From Triticum aestivum (Eukaryota > Streptophyta > Magnoliopsida > Poales > Poaceae): DNA of 64,000 nucleotides. The stretch spans positions 225,367,684-225,431,683 of the forward strand of contig NC_057808.1 of assembly GCF_018294505.1 (NCBI RefSeq). Direction: 5' to 3'. Positions 22,801 to 34,289 of this stretch are shown here, piece by piece. How positions within the stretch are numbered: the first letter of the stretch is position 1; every line of letters starts with the position of its first letter. Both the position numbers and the translations under genes were made by a program. Below the pieces are notes generated by a model. The model had not been told where the DNA came from, did no database searches, and worked only from the letters and a program-made list of their open reading frames with translations.

Positions 22801-25800
22801 TAATGGAGGGGTTAGTGACCGTCCATGAGCCTAGTGGCTTTGTACTAGTTTTATCAACCTTAGAAACCCGAGACACCACTTAATCATGTGGCGTGAATGC
22901 TGTTGTGGTTTCGGACATGCTCTGGTGCTTGGGCCTACAACATGCCAGACCTAGAGGAGTCCATGAGTCGTAGCTGTTTGAATGCTCCAGAAGAGTTACA
23001 TGCTAATGTTTCTTGATCAGAGAAAAAAGAGATATAAAGCGACATATGTTGTATTGGATTTGCCCGAAGTCGAAGGTAAGGAAAACATGATGTTTAGTGC
23101 ACACTGCGAATGTTTGGAATGAAGAACTCATATATATGATCATATAATTATACACATGATTCTAATTGTATGAAATTCCTATAGAATCCGTTTTTCCAGA
23201 GAAGCCCCAACTCTTGCAGTTGACAGATGCTAAACAAAGTTTCTAAGACAAACATATAAAACTAGCTAAATACCCGTGTCACGGGACAATAGAACATATA
23301 GTAAACAACTAATCAATTAATCAAACAATTTTCTCTTATCATATTATATCTCTCCACATGTTGACTGAATGACCGATGCACGATGGCTTTGCGGAACACA
23401 CCCAATTTCCAGCATCTATCATCTCACACACCCCTCTAGGCCCCTTCCTTCCTATTCCATGTCAGCTTCATTGTCATATTTTCTGCATCTGTCAAATCTA
23501 TGACATGGCTTATCACCCCTGCCGAAGAATGGCCACACATTATGCACCTCAATAAACTTGAGCTGGGAGGATATGCTCTGTTGTCGAACAATACCTACAA
23601 AAGGTGTAAAAATATCAGGCCAACATAGCTAAATCAAAGGTTGGAGACTGGAGTCCATGCAAAAATAGTTATTATCATGGTATTCGGTCATAGGATTATC
23701 TTCCTTCCACAAAATTAATTGTTCCATAGTTTAACTAACTAATTCCCAGCCAAACCCCCAGACCTTGGTGGTTACCTTATTGCTGCCTGCATGGGCGGGG
23801 ACGGCAGCAGCGAGTGTTGGCGGTTAACCTTGTTGCCGCCTGTGTGGAAGGCAGCAGTGGGCAGTGGCGGCACATCCAGCATCATGGGCTCTTCATGGGT
23901 CATTGTTCTATACACGAGAGCTCTCTATGGCCCTCCATGTGGTGAGTATCATGCCTTTTGTCACAAGCAAACCTAAGAAATTCGCTTGTGGTGAAAGGTT
24001 GCTTGCGAAGAAGTGCATAACCAATCTAAAATTGTCTTCCGACCTTTGGATTAGAGGAAAAAGTTACTGGAAAACACAAGCCACAATGAATTTACCAACG
24101 CGGTTGGAGACGTTGTCGATCAAGGCGACGAGAGGCCACATGGATCCTAATTCTACAATCACATACAAAGATCAGCTGCAGGTGACCCATCGTTAAAAAC
24201 CCAGACAAGATCAGAAACATGTATCAGTTACTGGAGCAAACACTCACATGATTACTTTATATTACCTGAACATGAGGGTGGTGCAGAATCCAGCCTTAGT
24301 GCTACCGACCCAATGTTCATGAACCCTGCCCAAATACGAGCCACACCTTGGTGCATATTAGTTTTACTCCTGCCATAGAAGAGGGACGGTGACATGCAAC
24401 ACACATGTATAAGCAAATGAATCCTTTATTAATTGCGCAAGTGCTGATGAATTAACTTTATGCTTCTTTGGGTAATCAAAGGTAAAATGTTATGTACTCT
24501 GGTAATTAATTTCTAGCAAGGTGTGCCGATGGTGCTTTGATGATGCGGACACACCAGTGACGGCGACATGTATTACGTTTGGGAGAGGGAGAGACTGGTA
24601 GGCGGGGTAGATGGAGAAGCGAGTGCAGTCGGCTCAGAGGACGTCCTTCGGGAAGAGAAGGCGGGGATCTAGGAGATATACATGTTTGTTGCGACTGGGG
24701 GTGAGCAAGTGCTAACAAGGAAAGAAAAGTAAAAGGAAAGGTGATGATGGCCAAAAAATCGGTGCAGTAGTAAAAAACCAGAAATTAGGGAGGAGGTGGG
24801 GTATTGATTTGAAAACAAATCGTGGGGGTTGAGGCAATCGTTGGAGGGAGCTGGAGGCGAGAAAGCGAACGTACCAACTCCACTTTAATACTAGCAATAA
24901 AGATATAGGAACGTCAAATATGATTGCTGTGGTTACCCTGCATTGTGTGTTTCTTCCTCAAACCGCTGCATCATTTATTTATGCATATGCTACATACAAA
25001 AAGGCACACACAACACATAGGAGCAGTGCGGCGCTACATATGGCTACTGTGTTACTCCCTCCGTTTCAAAATGTAAGACACTTTTTACAGTCTTCAATGC
25101 ACAATTTTGACTATGATTTTTATTTATAACATGCCATCAAATTAGTAAAAAGGACATACGGCATAAAAGTATTTTGCAAGGCAAACAGTATTGTTGTTTA
25201 TGCTCAAGCCATATACTACCATATATATTAGTGTTCATTGGTCAAAATTTTGTAGCATTGATTGTTCATCTGGTGCCGGCTAAATTTGGAGACACTGGGA
25301 GTATTCTTCGATAAGTGTTCATTTAAACTTCGATGTGATTAAGAAAAAACCCGCAAGTATTTTTCAAAGTTTAAAAAAGCGCTAGGCCTTAATTATGCGT
25401 TTTGCCACCACCTTGCGCTTTTCTGACCAAAGCGCAATTATGCGCTAGGCGATTTGCTATCGCCTAGAGCTTAGGCGTGCTTAAGCGCTCGCCTAGGCGC
25501 GCCTTTTTTAACTACGGTATTCTTGTTGTTTTGGATATTTTTTATTTAATCTTTTTTTTAAATATTAGGTATTATGATTTGGAGTTTTTGTTGGATATTA
25601 ACAGCTTATAAAGAAAATCTCCTTTTACGAGGTTCTGCATCTAACCTATGCTATTGTGTTTGTTAATTTATGTTTTGGCCAATAGCAGTAAGTGCTAGAT
25701 CCGACAATTTGGTTAGTACTACTCGCTGTTTCTCTGGGAGTGAGATGATGGTCATTTGATATTTTTGCGGAAAGATCAGATCTCTTATAAAATTTTATCG

Positions 25801-28800
25801 GAATTACAAAGCATCTCAAACATAATAAAAATTACATCGAGATTCCAAGACCACCGAACGACCACTACTGCTGTCCGAGCGAGCCGCCGATGTGCTGCTG
25901 TCGCCGCTCCCTTACCGGAACCTGCCCTTTGCACAAAGGTCACCACCCCAATCTGAATGTATTTGTGCATCTAAGTGTGGCACTAAGATTTATATGAATG
26001 AGTTATAAAACAGTTGACGGGCACATGTGATGTCTGAGCTGTATTTTATTTACTTTGTGACTTCTCTTCATCACCTAAGAAGCACGGATACGGGGACTGA
26101 GACACAGTGATATGCATACGGGGACACGGGATACAGTATTTTATTTACTTTGTGGCTCTCTCTGGAACATTTGGAAGGAGAGGAACCGCCGGGTTTTCAC
26201 CGGCAAGAGGATGACCTGCCGAGAAGTTGCCCACCTAGCTTTGACGGATATTCGCTTGCACAGATCTTGTTGCTTTCTCATTCGCGAGTAGTCCGCATGC
26301 CGCTGCTGTTGGGAGGCTCCCCTGCCTCCCTCATATAGGAAAATAGCCTTGTGTAAATTGTTTGTAACACCCTCTCTTCTTCTAGTTGATAGGCTGCACC
26401 CCTGCCAGTTTCTCGATTTTTTCATAGAGTTAAGACAAAAAATTAATGAGAACAATATCTGAATAGAGAACACTGCCCCATTTGTTGTCTCCCTTTGTCC
26501 TTTGTTCTTTTCAACTGCTCCTCCAGAGTCCCTAACAGCAAGCAGCAACAACAACAGTCAACAACTAATCGGTATTCAGCAGCAGCTCAAGTGTTCAACA
26601 GCAAAAAAATCAAGCAGCAACTGCATGGCAGCAGGGGGAAGCAAGCAGCAGCAGCAACATGGCCGCATGGGGAAGCAAGCAGCACTGCAGCAGCAGCTCA
26701 ACAGCAGGAAATCAGTCACAAAAGAGAGGTCACAGCAGACCACCTTGCCATCGGGAGAGCCGCTTGGGGGAAACGCTGGCGGCGGCGTCGAGTCCAGGCA
26801 GTGGCAGTGGCAAGTCCCGGCGGCGTCGAGTCTCGGCAGTGGCAGCGTCTAGTCCCGGCGACTGCGGAGGAGGCTGGAGCAAGGCCGTCTTCTGTATCGC
26901 TGGAGGTGGAGGAACACTGGAACCTGCCCGATGTTTGGTTTTCTATCGGGCCGTTATTGGGCTCCTGAGTCCCAGTCGTGTCCAAACCATATCTGGGCGG
27001 TATCCTGTATTTTTTTTTCTTTTTATAAAGTTCAAAAAGAGTGGGATACTGCAGGATACGTGTATTGCGGTGTATCCAGCCGTGTCCTTGTGTCCCACCA
27101 TACTAGGACGGCCATATGGCACTTCTAGCCGTGTCTGTGCTTCTTAGCTCTTCACCAGTGAGGCAATGCCAGTAGCTTGAAGATCTTTTTTTCTCGAAAC
27201 GGAGGCAAACGATTTGCCTCATCGATTAATTAAGAAGAGAATTGCCCGGTTCGAAGTGGATGAGCTGTCAGCTCAGTGGTCAGAGTGCAGTGCTGCCTCC
27301 TAGCCGGCGCGGGTTTGAACCTCGGTTCTTACACGGGTCTCACATCTCCTTCTCTATTAAAAATCAGTAGGGGCTTCTCCCCCTACTGGTCTAGTAGCTT
27401 GAAGATCTTGATTTGTGTAGAAATTGTATGTGGTCTTTTGGTCAAATCAAAAGGTGTTTGTGCTTTTTTAGTTTATAAAGTTGGAGTGGTTATTTAGTAT
27501 TAGTGTTGTCTCTATATGTGAACTGATTTATTTTGCATGTCTAGTATGATAACAGATTCAGGTTGGAGAGTGTTTTTGTGTGAGTTCTGAGTGCTGCTTG
27601 TGTTCTCTAATGATACTGTCCCACCTTGTACAGAGTGACTGGAAAAATCTTGGAGTTGGAAACTATAACACAGTCCGAGGCTTCAAGAAAACGCTACCGC
27701 TTCTTAAGCCACTTCTCATTAACTACAACGTTCCAGGTAAATCTTGTGCGCAAATCTAGTCTTGCTTTTGACCCTATTCTGACCTTTTATAACGCAAACG
27801 TTACAGTTCTGCGAAATTGACCTGAGTGATATGCTACCTCCTGCCTCATTGGCTCCATTCATGGATGAAATCAAAAGGCGTGAGAAACAAAGAATACAAA
27901 CTGCCAAGAAGGTCTGATCTATTGCTTGGTGTTTGATGCTTTTATTGTTTTGTTAAAAATCATCGTCATCCTGTGCATCTGTGGTTATTTCTGACGGTCT
28001 AACTTCGGAAAAATGAGTTCCTATGTAGCAATTGGGTTCGGAACTGCAACGACGAGTCCTAACAGTGTTACATGTTTTTGTATCTCGGCTCCTGTTGCAT
28101 ACAGCCGCTGCCTGGACTATCTCATCTGATTTTCAGTCTCTATCTTGTCGAGAAAAAAGAATGAAAGAAAAGGAGATATCTACACTTAACAAGTACTCCC
28201 TCTGTCCCAAATTACTCGTCGCAGAAATGGATGTATCTAGAACTAAAAAACATCTAGATACATCCATACCTGCGACAGGTAATTCGGGACGGAGGGAGTA
28301 TACAACATCAATTAATGGGGATATGTACCACCTAAGTTTAGCTTGGTAAAAGGTGCCCTACAAACAATACTGATGTATTCCATTTTTAATTTAAATTTGG
28401 TCAAACTTTATAAAGTGTAACTTAAGATAAACCTAATATGTGAAGTGAAAAACTGGAGGGAGTAGTTGGCAGGTAGCCATTTCTGTGAAATTGGTTTCTG
28501 AAGCAACCAAAGTATATTCAAGAGTAAACTTGGTACACCCAATGGTTTTGTGTGTGCGTCTCTTTTCTCATAGTTGAGGGAAGCTAAAAAATGTTATTTT
28601 TACCATTGCTGCTACATATACTATGAATAACTTGTTGTAAAGGCACATAACTATCAGTCATCTTTGCAATGGCATGTACAAAAAGGCCCCTTATTTATTG
28701 CTCAATATATTTTAAAACTTCAAACACCCATCCCGGTAATCCTGCGCCTGCTACTGCTTAGATGGAAGCTGACGAGTTTAAATTTATCAGGAATAAGATC

Positions 28801-29746
28801 GATCTAAAATTTTGTTGTCTCATGCATGACAATACATTCTTACTGTTTTCTAGGAAGAAAAGGACAGGGTGAAGGCCGAAGTAGCCGCTGCTGCCCAGGA
28901 ATCTGCTATGCGTTTTGAATATACAAATTTCTCTCGCACTCAGAGCGATGTTATGTTCTCTCTCGATGACTTTGAAGGTAAATTTTGTAGCTCATTATAT
29001 GCCCTTTGTTATGTTCATAACTGATATATCTTCACCATGGGCGACATCTAGAAATTTGGCCCAACCTCAGCCAGCTTGGAAATCCCTTCTCTATATACTC
29101 TCTCCGTTCACAAATATAGGAAGTTTTGGATATTTCAATATGGACTACATACGGACTGAAGTGAATGAACAAACACACTAAAACGTGTCTATATACATCT
29201 GATTCAGAAAAAAGTTAGAACATCTTAATTGTGAACGGAGGTAGTATGTAGTACTGCGTACTATGATATTCCAACATTTTGTGTTCTCTTCATGTTTGCA
29301 ATTCTGCACGAGTGCCTTACACACGGATATTTCTCACTGAAGCTCTGGGAAATAATGCTGCTGGACCATCAACGAGTCCACCGGCCGGTGAACGTAAACT
29401 TTTCTCCGATGTTACACGGCTTGGTTTCGCGTCTGCACTGGACTCGCCTCCTCTGAGAGCTGAAACTGGAGACACCAATAATGAAATCACAAGGGATCAA
29501 GGTACGCCCCACCATAACCAGGTCTTTTTACATATGTAATCTGTACTGTTAAAATCCTCGCATAACTGTGTTGCTTGTTGTGCAGGGCCGGTAGCAGCGT
29601 CTTCCGTGTCCTTTGCCAGCATCCTATCTTCTACTAGAGCTTCTGCGGACAGCAGCGCCGAGATGCCTAAACCAAATGGAGTCGGAAAGGCGGGCAAGAA
29701 GCGCACCAAGGTGCTCTTATCGACCGGTGGTGGCCGCCGATACTAG
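19820..29746 (+). CDS. RNF10: RING-finger protein, RNF10 family (9 exons, 734 residues)
   Basis: Exons: 19820-19988, 20766-20809, 20937-22187, 22279-22367, 27634-27736, 27807-27911, 28854-28977, 29343-29501, 29586-29746. All introns are GT-AG and the phases join into one 2205-base frame ending in TAG. A C3HC4 RING lies at residues 234-280 (C234, C237, C249, H251, C254, C257, C277, C280). Conserved RNF10 blocks follow: a basic NKDLFLQANF segment before the RING, FYQ/DGQHLILHPLN (exons 3-4), RKRYRFLSH (exon 5) and DEIKRREKQR (exon 6). The N-terminus is Ser/Pro/Arg-rich; the C-terminus is basic. In animals RNF10 (yeast Mag2) ubiquitinates small-subunit ribosomal proteins of stalled or defective ribosomes; a similar role here is inference. 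Intron 4 (5.3 kb) is expanded by transposons. No disabling change seen. Confidence 0.88.
22480..22616. repeat. 69-bp tandem duplication in RNF10-like intron 4
   Basis: AACTTTGGGATATTAG... and AACTTTGAGGTATTAG... are about 69 bases apart, and both contain TTCATTTTGCTTGATCT and AACCAGTCT. Two copies, roughly 80 percent alike by eye. Confidence 0.6.
23261..24908. mobile_element. possible non-autonomous transposon in intron 4
   Basis: The stretch starts CTAGCTAAATACCCGTG and ends TACTAGCAATAAAGATATAG, terminal motifs I associate with a common class of grass repeats. It has no coding capacity I recognise. Boundaries and class are uncertain. Confidence 0.3.
25055..25301. mobile_element. degenerate Stowaway-like MITE
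   Basis: CTCCCTCCGTTTCAAAAT at the left end with TA before it, and a decayed complement (ACTGGGAGTA) at the right end. Length 247 bases, in intron 4. Confidence 0.6.
25367..25514. mobile_element. small TIR element with GCGC-rich core
   Basis: Left TTAAAAAAGCGCTAGG and right GCCTAGGCGCGCCTTTTTTAA are roughly inverted. The core repeats GCGCTTAGGCG-like words in both orientations and could fold into a hairpin. No gene. Confidence 0.4.
26074..27148. mobile_element. Mutator-like (Pack-MULE-like) element carrying a LINE fragment
   Basis: Ends CCTAAGAAGCACGGATACGG (26074) and the complement of GCTAAGAAGCACAGACACGG (27148) form a terminal inverted repeat. They are flanked by TCTTCATCA and TCTTCACCA, a 9-base target duplication with one change, as expected for Mutator-like elements. 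The inside holds a LINE ORF2 piece, a CAG/CAA-rich stretch and GGCGGC/TCGAG repeats. No transposase. Confidence 0.5.
26143..26345 (+). pseudogene. LINE ORF2 C-terminal fragment inside the Mutator-like element
   Basis: In one frame the sequence reads LWNIWKERNRRVF, then a Met/Arg-rich helix; this WxxWKERNxRxF motif is the usual end of plant LINE ORF2 after the zinc-binding domain. No upstream RT is present, so it is a captured or nested fragment. Confidence 0.6.
27188..27392 (-). mobile_element. short retroposon (SINE-like) with 17-bp target duplication
   Basis: AGTAGCTTGAAGATCTT occurs perfectly at 27171-27187 and 27393-27409. The 205-base insert ends, on the minus strand, in a LINE-like tail (GAGGCAAATCG ... 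GTTTCGAGAAAAA), which marks the minus strand as sense. On the plus strand it contains a tRNA-like segment with A-box-like AGCTCAGTGGTCAGAGTG and B-box-like GGGTTTGAACC (27270-27325). Either a SINE with an unusual head or a LINE tail with a captured antisense tRNA piece. Confidence 0.65.
28196..28298. mobile_element. Stowaway MITE (Thalos-like)
   Basis: Almost perfect hairpin: CTCCCTCTGTCCCAAATTAC ... GTAATTCGGGACGGAGGGAG, flanked by TA on both sides. 103 bases, in intron 6 of the RNF10-like gene. Little decayed, so relatively recent. Confidence 0.85.
28330..28465. mobile_element. partial Stowaway-like MITE
   Basis: Only one recognisable end (CTGGAGGGAGTAG near 28455). The body has the TTTGGTCAAACTTTATAAAG word common in longer Stowaway elements. 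Confidence 0.4.
29098..29244. mobile_element. Stowaway MITE
   Basis: CTCTCTCCGTTCACAAATAT at the left and the complement GTGAACGGAGGTAG at the right, flanked by TA. 147 bases, in intron 7. Confidence 0.8.
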
Positions 29747-30744
29747 AGGAACGCTATGCTGGAAAACATTTGATCATTTCCGTTGTAGCTCAAGAACAAT
29801 CTGTATAGTGCAGAAGTTGGATTCCTTATTATACTGTTAAAGGAGTGTTGGTGTTTGTACATACCTAATTTTATTTTTGTGATGCGAGTCCTCCCCTCCC
29901 CCCTTCTCCGCACGGAAAATAATTACGCCCACGCATGCAGTCCGAAACTAGGAAAATCACAAAGTATGGTAAAACCTACTCTGACACATCGTGGTAATCG
30001 TTGTTTATATGGTTGTTTAAGAGATTTTTATTCACTAATTGTTGTTTATATGGTTGACACATCTTCTAATTTGTCGATATGAGAAGCAAATTATTGTGTG
30101 GAGGGATCAATATATCTCACATAAGCCAAGTGTTAGATCCTGGGATTCTTCCTAGAATTCCAACAATTTTTTCCTTAATAGAATTCCAACAATTTCTCCC
30201 GCTCCTCAATAGTTCGAAGAAATAGAGTGAGTACTAAGCAAGAATGATTTGAAATATGAATCATGTAATAATACAATAACTCTCTTATATTAAGCTTGTA
30301 ATGTACCTCACAGTTCAAAAGACTACGTTGAGAAATTCTCTTATCAATCACATGAATTATTATTATTGCAATATTTTGCTAACTGTAAAGATTGCTTCAG
30401 GGGAAGACCAAAGATTTTACGCGACTAGTCTGCCTGAAAAAATAAAAAGAGAAAAAGACTCGTTAAATTCTTCGCGCTCGTTCAAAATCTTTTGACCAAA
30501 GAAAAACCTGCTTATGACACGATTGCCTCTTTATCTTTTTATATATAGATATATTCTACGAGTTTATGACTGGGCCTAATTTCTCTATCGACCTGGCTCA
30601 GCCTAACTGTGTAAAGGCGCACATACGGCTGCATGCACGACTGCTTTTTTTGAGTGACAGCGACATGAGAAGCCAACATCACACCTTTTTACATGGAGTT
30701 TTTTTCCACTATTTTGTGCTTACTCTGTCCCACAATACAGTGCA
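29747..30744. other. 3' flank of the RNF10-like gene; intergenic
   Basis: The first 100-200 bases should be 3'UTR; no clear AATAAA. The rest is AT-rich with a local TTGTTTATATGGTTG repeat (30000-30060). No gene seen. Confidence 0.4.
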
Positions 30745-30970
30745 TGTTAGTTTCATCGGAAATTAAGATTTATAGACTTCGATTAGGGTCTATTGAGAAA
30801 ATTATATATATCTACAGTACCAAATATATACCATATAATGAAAATATATTTCATGACAAATCTAATGGCTTTGTTTGACATTCTATATGTCGATAAATTT
30901 CGTTAGAAACTTGGTCAATGTTGACTTCGGAAAAAAATCCAATACGCACCATATTTTTGGACCGAAGGAA
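30745..30970. mobile_element. decayed Stowaway-like MITE
   Basis: The body contains ATATATTTCATGACAAATCTAATG, AAACTTGGTCAATGTTGACTTC and a GACCGAAGGAATATG end, in the order seen in long Stowaway MITEs. The left terminus is unclear. Confidence 0.45.
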
Positions 30971-30999
30971 TATGACATAATCGTCGAAACTTAGAGAGA

Positions 31000-31870
31000 T
31001 GGCGAGACACCCTTGCATAGGGGCAACTCCATCGTTGTTCATCAAAACACACATAAACGTCTGGACAATGCGGTCCTTTGGCCCATCCAACGTCGTGCAT
31101 CAAATGTCCATAGACAGGTCCGGACGTCCGAATTCAGCCAAACCGGAAACAAACTTGTGGGAGGTTTGGGGGATCCCGGACGCCCGCCACGTCGTACTCC
31201 GACAAACCAGCCCACCCACCACCCCTCTTGGAGGCTTGTTTTCCCACTTCGTCCCTCCACCTTGCTTTGTATCCGCACCCAGTAAGACCGCCGCCTCTAC
31301 ACCACTCTGTCCACCGCCCAGTTCTTGTCGAACCACCACTGCTCCACCCAGGTGCCTTGTTCTTCACCACCGAGGTGTGGATCCATCCCCAACACATGTA
31401 TCGTTCGCCCTAGCGAACGTCGTCCATGGCAGACACCACGCCGGGCAAGTGTTTGAGCAAATGCCATTGGGATTTTTTCTAACTTTCTCCTTGTTTAACA
31501 TGAAGCAAGCACGATGGTGGGGTACTCAGTGAGGGAGGATGCATTGTTGTGGGACGCGTGGTTGGCCACAAGTGTAGGGTTTGTAGGCATGAAGCGAAGG
31601 ACGGAAGGCAAGCCCTTCACATAGATGCATTGCTCGATGAAGCTCAAGGAGCAACCCGTCTGGGTGAACAACATGCATCAATGAAGAAATTCAAGCTCGA
31701 GGAGAGAAAGCACAAGATGAAGGCCGCTTTCAAGTAGTATGGTTGAATTTGGGATCGATGAATTCAAAAAATTTGTTGAACATCCGACACTCCTATTAGG
31801 TTTTAAATGTATGGTTGAATTGCTATTTCGTTTATTTAAAGTGAGGTTGCATGACAGACATTTCATTTAG
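31000..31870. mobile_element. remnant of a DNA transposon
   Basis: A GC-rich stretch with CCGGACG words and a small frame on the plus strand (31549-31737) ending KKFKLEERKHKMKAAFK, which resembles the C-terminus of NAM-associated proteins carried by some grass PIF/Harbinger elements. No termini found. Family assignment is tentative. Confidence 0.35.
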
Positions 31871-31894
31871 CTTTTTAAGGAAACATGTACATGC

Positions 31895-33625
31895 GTCGAA
31901 GAGCGCTTAAAGAAACGGTTGAGCAGTTGGAAAAGTAAGTTGCTCTCTGTTGGAGGACGACTAGTTCTTGTCAACTCGGTATTGGGGATCCTATTTGCGT
32001 ACCAACCCAAGACATGCTTATCGGGCTTTATGTATTAACGATTGGAAAGCGTCGAGGTATTTGTTCAAATAGATATAATAGTTGCAGAAACTATCCAAAT
32101 CTAAAAGTAAATTACAATAATAATAATAATAATTCTAAATATAGGAAAGATAAAGAACCCCATTTTTCTAGTTCTTATGATGCACTGGGAGCTTATAGAC
32201 AAAAACTAATCAGTTTAGATAGTCTCTTGTGGCTACGATGGAACCTAGATCAACGCGTCATTGGGTCAAGAGAAGTTCCAATTGAAGTTCAATATGAATC
32301 TTTGGTAAGGAGATAGTGAAAAGAAAAAGTATCGGCTCACCTGGAGTGTGGTTTGTCAATCGAAAGGCCAAAGAGGTTTCGGCATTCAAGACCTCAAGGT
32401 CAAGAATGACACCTTACTTAGTAAATGGTTGTTCAAGCTACTTAGCGAGGAGGGCGTTTGGCAAACCCTACTGCACAATAAATATCTAGGTCAAAATGCG
32501 GTGTCCCAGGCATATTGGAGCCCAATGGACTCACATTTTTGGGCTGGCCTGATGGCGGCAAAGAAGCATCATTTCCGCTTTGGGTCTTTCGCGATAAAGG
32601 ATGACTCAAAGGTATGTTTCTGGGAGGGTAAGTGGTTAGGAAACACCACTCCCCAGGAACAATGTCCGGCCATGTACAACATTTTCCGCGATAAGAATGA
32701 TACTCTTGCGAAAGTGCTTAGCTCCACACCCTACCCCTCGATGTATCTTTTCAGCGGGACTTGGTTGGCCCCCGACTTATGTTATGGCAACAGCTGCTAA
32801 CCCATTTGGAATCAGTTAACCTGACACAAGGGCGGGATTTGTTTCGTTGGAGTCTCACCACATCTGGGTCATTCACAATTGAGTCTATGTATCGTGCTCT
32901 TATGCACTCTTGAGATAAATAAACCTAGCAATGTAAGGTACCGCTAAAAACTAAAATTTTCATGTGGTATCTTGGAATGTGAGTTGTGTTGACAAAAGAT
33001 AACCTCGCACGGCGCAACTGGCATGGGAGTAAGAAGTGTTGTTTTTGTACTCATGGCAAGACGATCAAACACCTCTTCTTCCAATGCAAGTTTGCGCGTT
33101 CTACTTGGTCGGTCATCCAAATAACGTTCAATTTTTAACAACCACAAGTGTAGTCAATATTTATAGTCACTGACTTGACGGAATACCAGATAGGTTCAAC
33201 ATGCTAATACCAGATATGCACCCTTATTATGGTCGCTTTTTGACTATGTAGAAATGATGTTGTCCCCAGTGGCAAAGTTTCTTCTCCATTGCAAGTTATT
33301 TTGCGTTGTACTCTTTGGCTCCATATGAGGTCTATGCTGGATCAAATGGAGTACCAACCGGTGTTCAAGGAGATGTGTATGTGCTTGAAGCGAGTGACCA
33401 CAGAGGTTTCCACTCAACATGGATGGCAGCGTAATCTCTGGGTCGGTCCACCCCTTCCTTCGACATTGGCACCATGTTGGTTTTATACGACTTTATTGTT
33501 GACATTATGTCGTTTCATTTACCTTTTTGTTGGACTGCTTGTTGTTGGTTGTGTCCATCCTATCTATGCAGATGCCGGTGTGATTCGTATCCTCTCGATG
33601 CTACATTTGAGTTAATAAAAACACA
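31895..33625 (+). mobile_element. LINE ORF2 remnant, interrupted
   Basis: Pieces in order on the plus strand: end of RT ([19 protein letters not shown], 31905-31965), plastid insertion, post-RT domain (GFGIQDLKVKNDTLLSKW; FWEGKWLGN, 32370-32640), zinc-binding domain (NLARRNWHG; HLFFQCKFARSTWS, 33000-33110), and the C-terminal tail (QHGWQRNLWVGPP, near 33440). Several frame changes and stops. It ends near a TTAATAAAA at 33615. A different LINE subfamily from the one at 15236-19494. Confidence 0.75.
31981..32305 (+). pseudogene. rpoC1: plastid rpoC1 fragment (nuclear plastid insertion)
   Basis: From GGG at 31984 the frame reads [20 protein letters not shown], then an Asn-run, [13 protein letters not shown], and ends [10 protein letters not shown]. 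This is the middle of the beta' subunit of plastid RNA polymerase as coded in grass plastomes, well after the NADFDGDQMA active site, which is not included. Open but truncated at both ends and lying inside a LINE, so not functional. AT-richness contrasts with the flanks. It replaces a LINE segment, which suggests end-joining repair rather than simple insertion. Confidence 0.85.
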
Positions 33626-34250
33626 ATATGTATATGTAAGTCGCTTGAATTTGGAATATGCATCAGTCGAATTTCACGTGAAGGAAGGAACAAGAAGGAA
33701 AGGAAGGAGCTCGCTGGAGAAGGTTACCCCATCATCTATCTTAAGGGTGTGGGGGATGATGAGCTCGCCGGAGAAGGCTAATCCATTATCTATCTTAGGG
33801 GCGTGGGGATGGTGCAAGTTCGCCCGAAAAAAACCAATCATCGTCGGGGCTAGAGGGATGACCAGGGGTGGCGGTAGCACGGCAGTGGGTTGCGGTTGGG
33901 GGTGGGGGGGGGGGGGGGGGTGGGGGTGGGGGCGACGACAGGCAGTTAGGCCGGTGGCAGTTGGTGGCTCGATTAGGGATAAAAGATGAACATGAAAACG
34001 TTTGGGAGGTATGTTGACCGTTGATGGGAACAAGAAACACTAAAGTTGTCGAACCGAATCGGAGGCCCAAAATATTCACCTGGATTTTAAAGCTTTTTTT
34101 TTAGCGCTGTACCTGTACTCCTGTGGCAAACTCGGTAGAACAAGCTGTTCATCCCAGTCGCTTTTTTCAAAAAAAGAAAAGAAAAACTGTTCATCCAGTC
34201 CAATCCACAGTCAAATTAACACGCCTGAATTAGAGAGAGACAGCAGGGTA
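33626..34250. other. intergenic repeat-rich sequence
   Basis: Contains two copies of a roughly 51-base unit (AGCTCGC[T/C]GGAGAAGG...TATCTTA, 33708-33810) and a run of 17 G at 33904-33920. A related unit occurs near 36610. No gene. The 3'UTR of the SCL3-like gene should occupy its right end. Confidence 0.5.
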
Positions 34251-34289
34251 CATGCGGCACACGAGAAGGAGACACGCTCCACTCATCCA

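Noticed and set aside
26495..27147. Overlapping Gln/Ser-rich frames in intron 4
   Set aside because: Low-complexity CAG/CAA and GGCGGC sequence inside a transposon in an intron.
27270..27325. Possible tRNA gene
   Set aside because: Only A-box and B-box-like words; no cloverleaf I could complete, and it lies inside a retroposon with target duplications.
32014..32316. Functional rpoC1 gene in the nucleus
   Set aside because: Both ends are missing and there is no transit peptide or catalytic motif; it is an inserted fragment.
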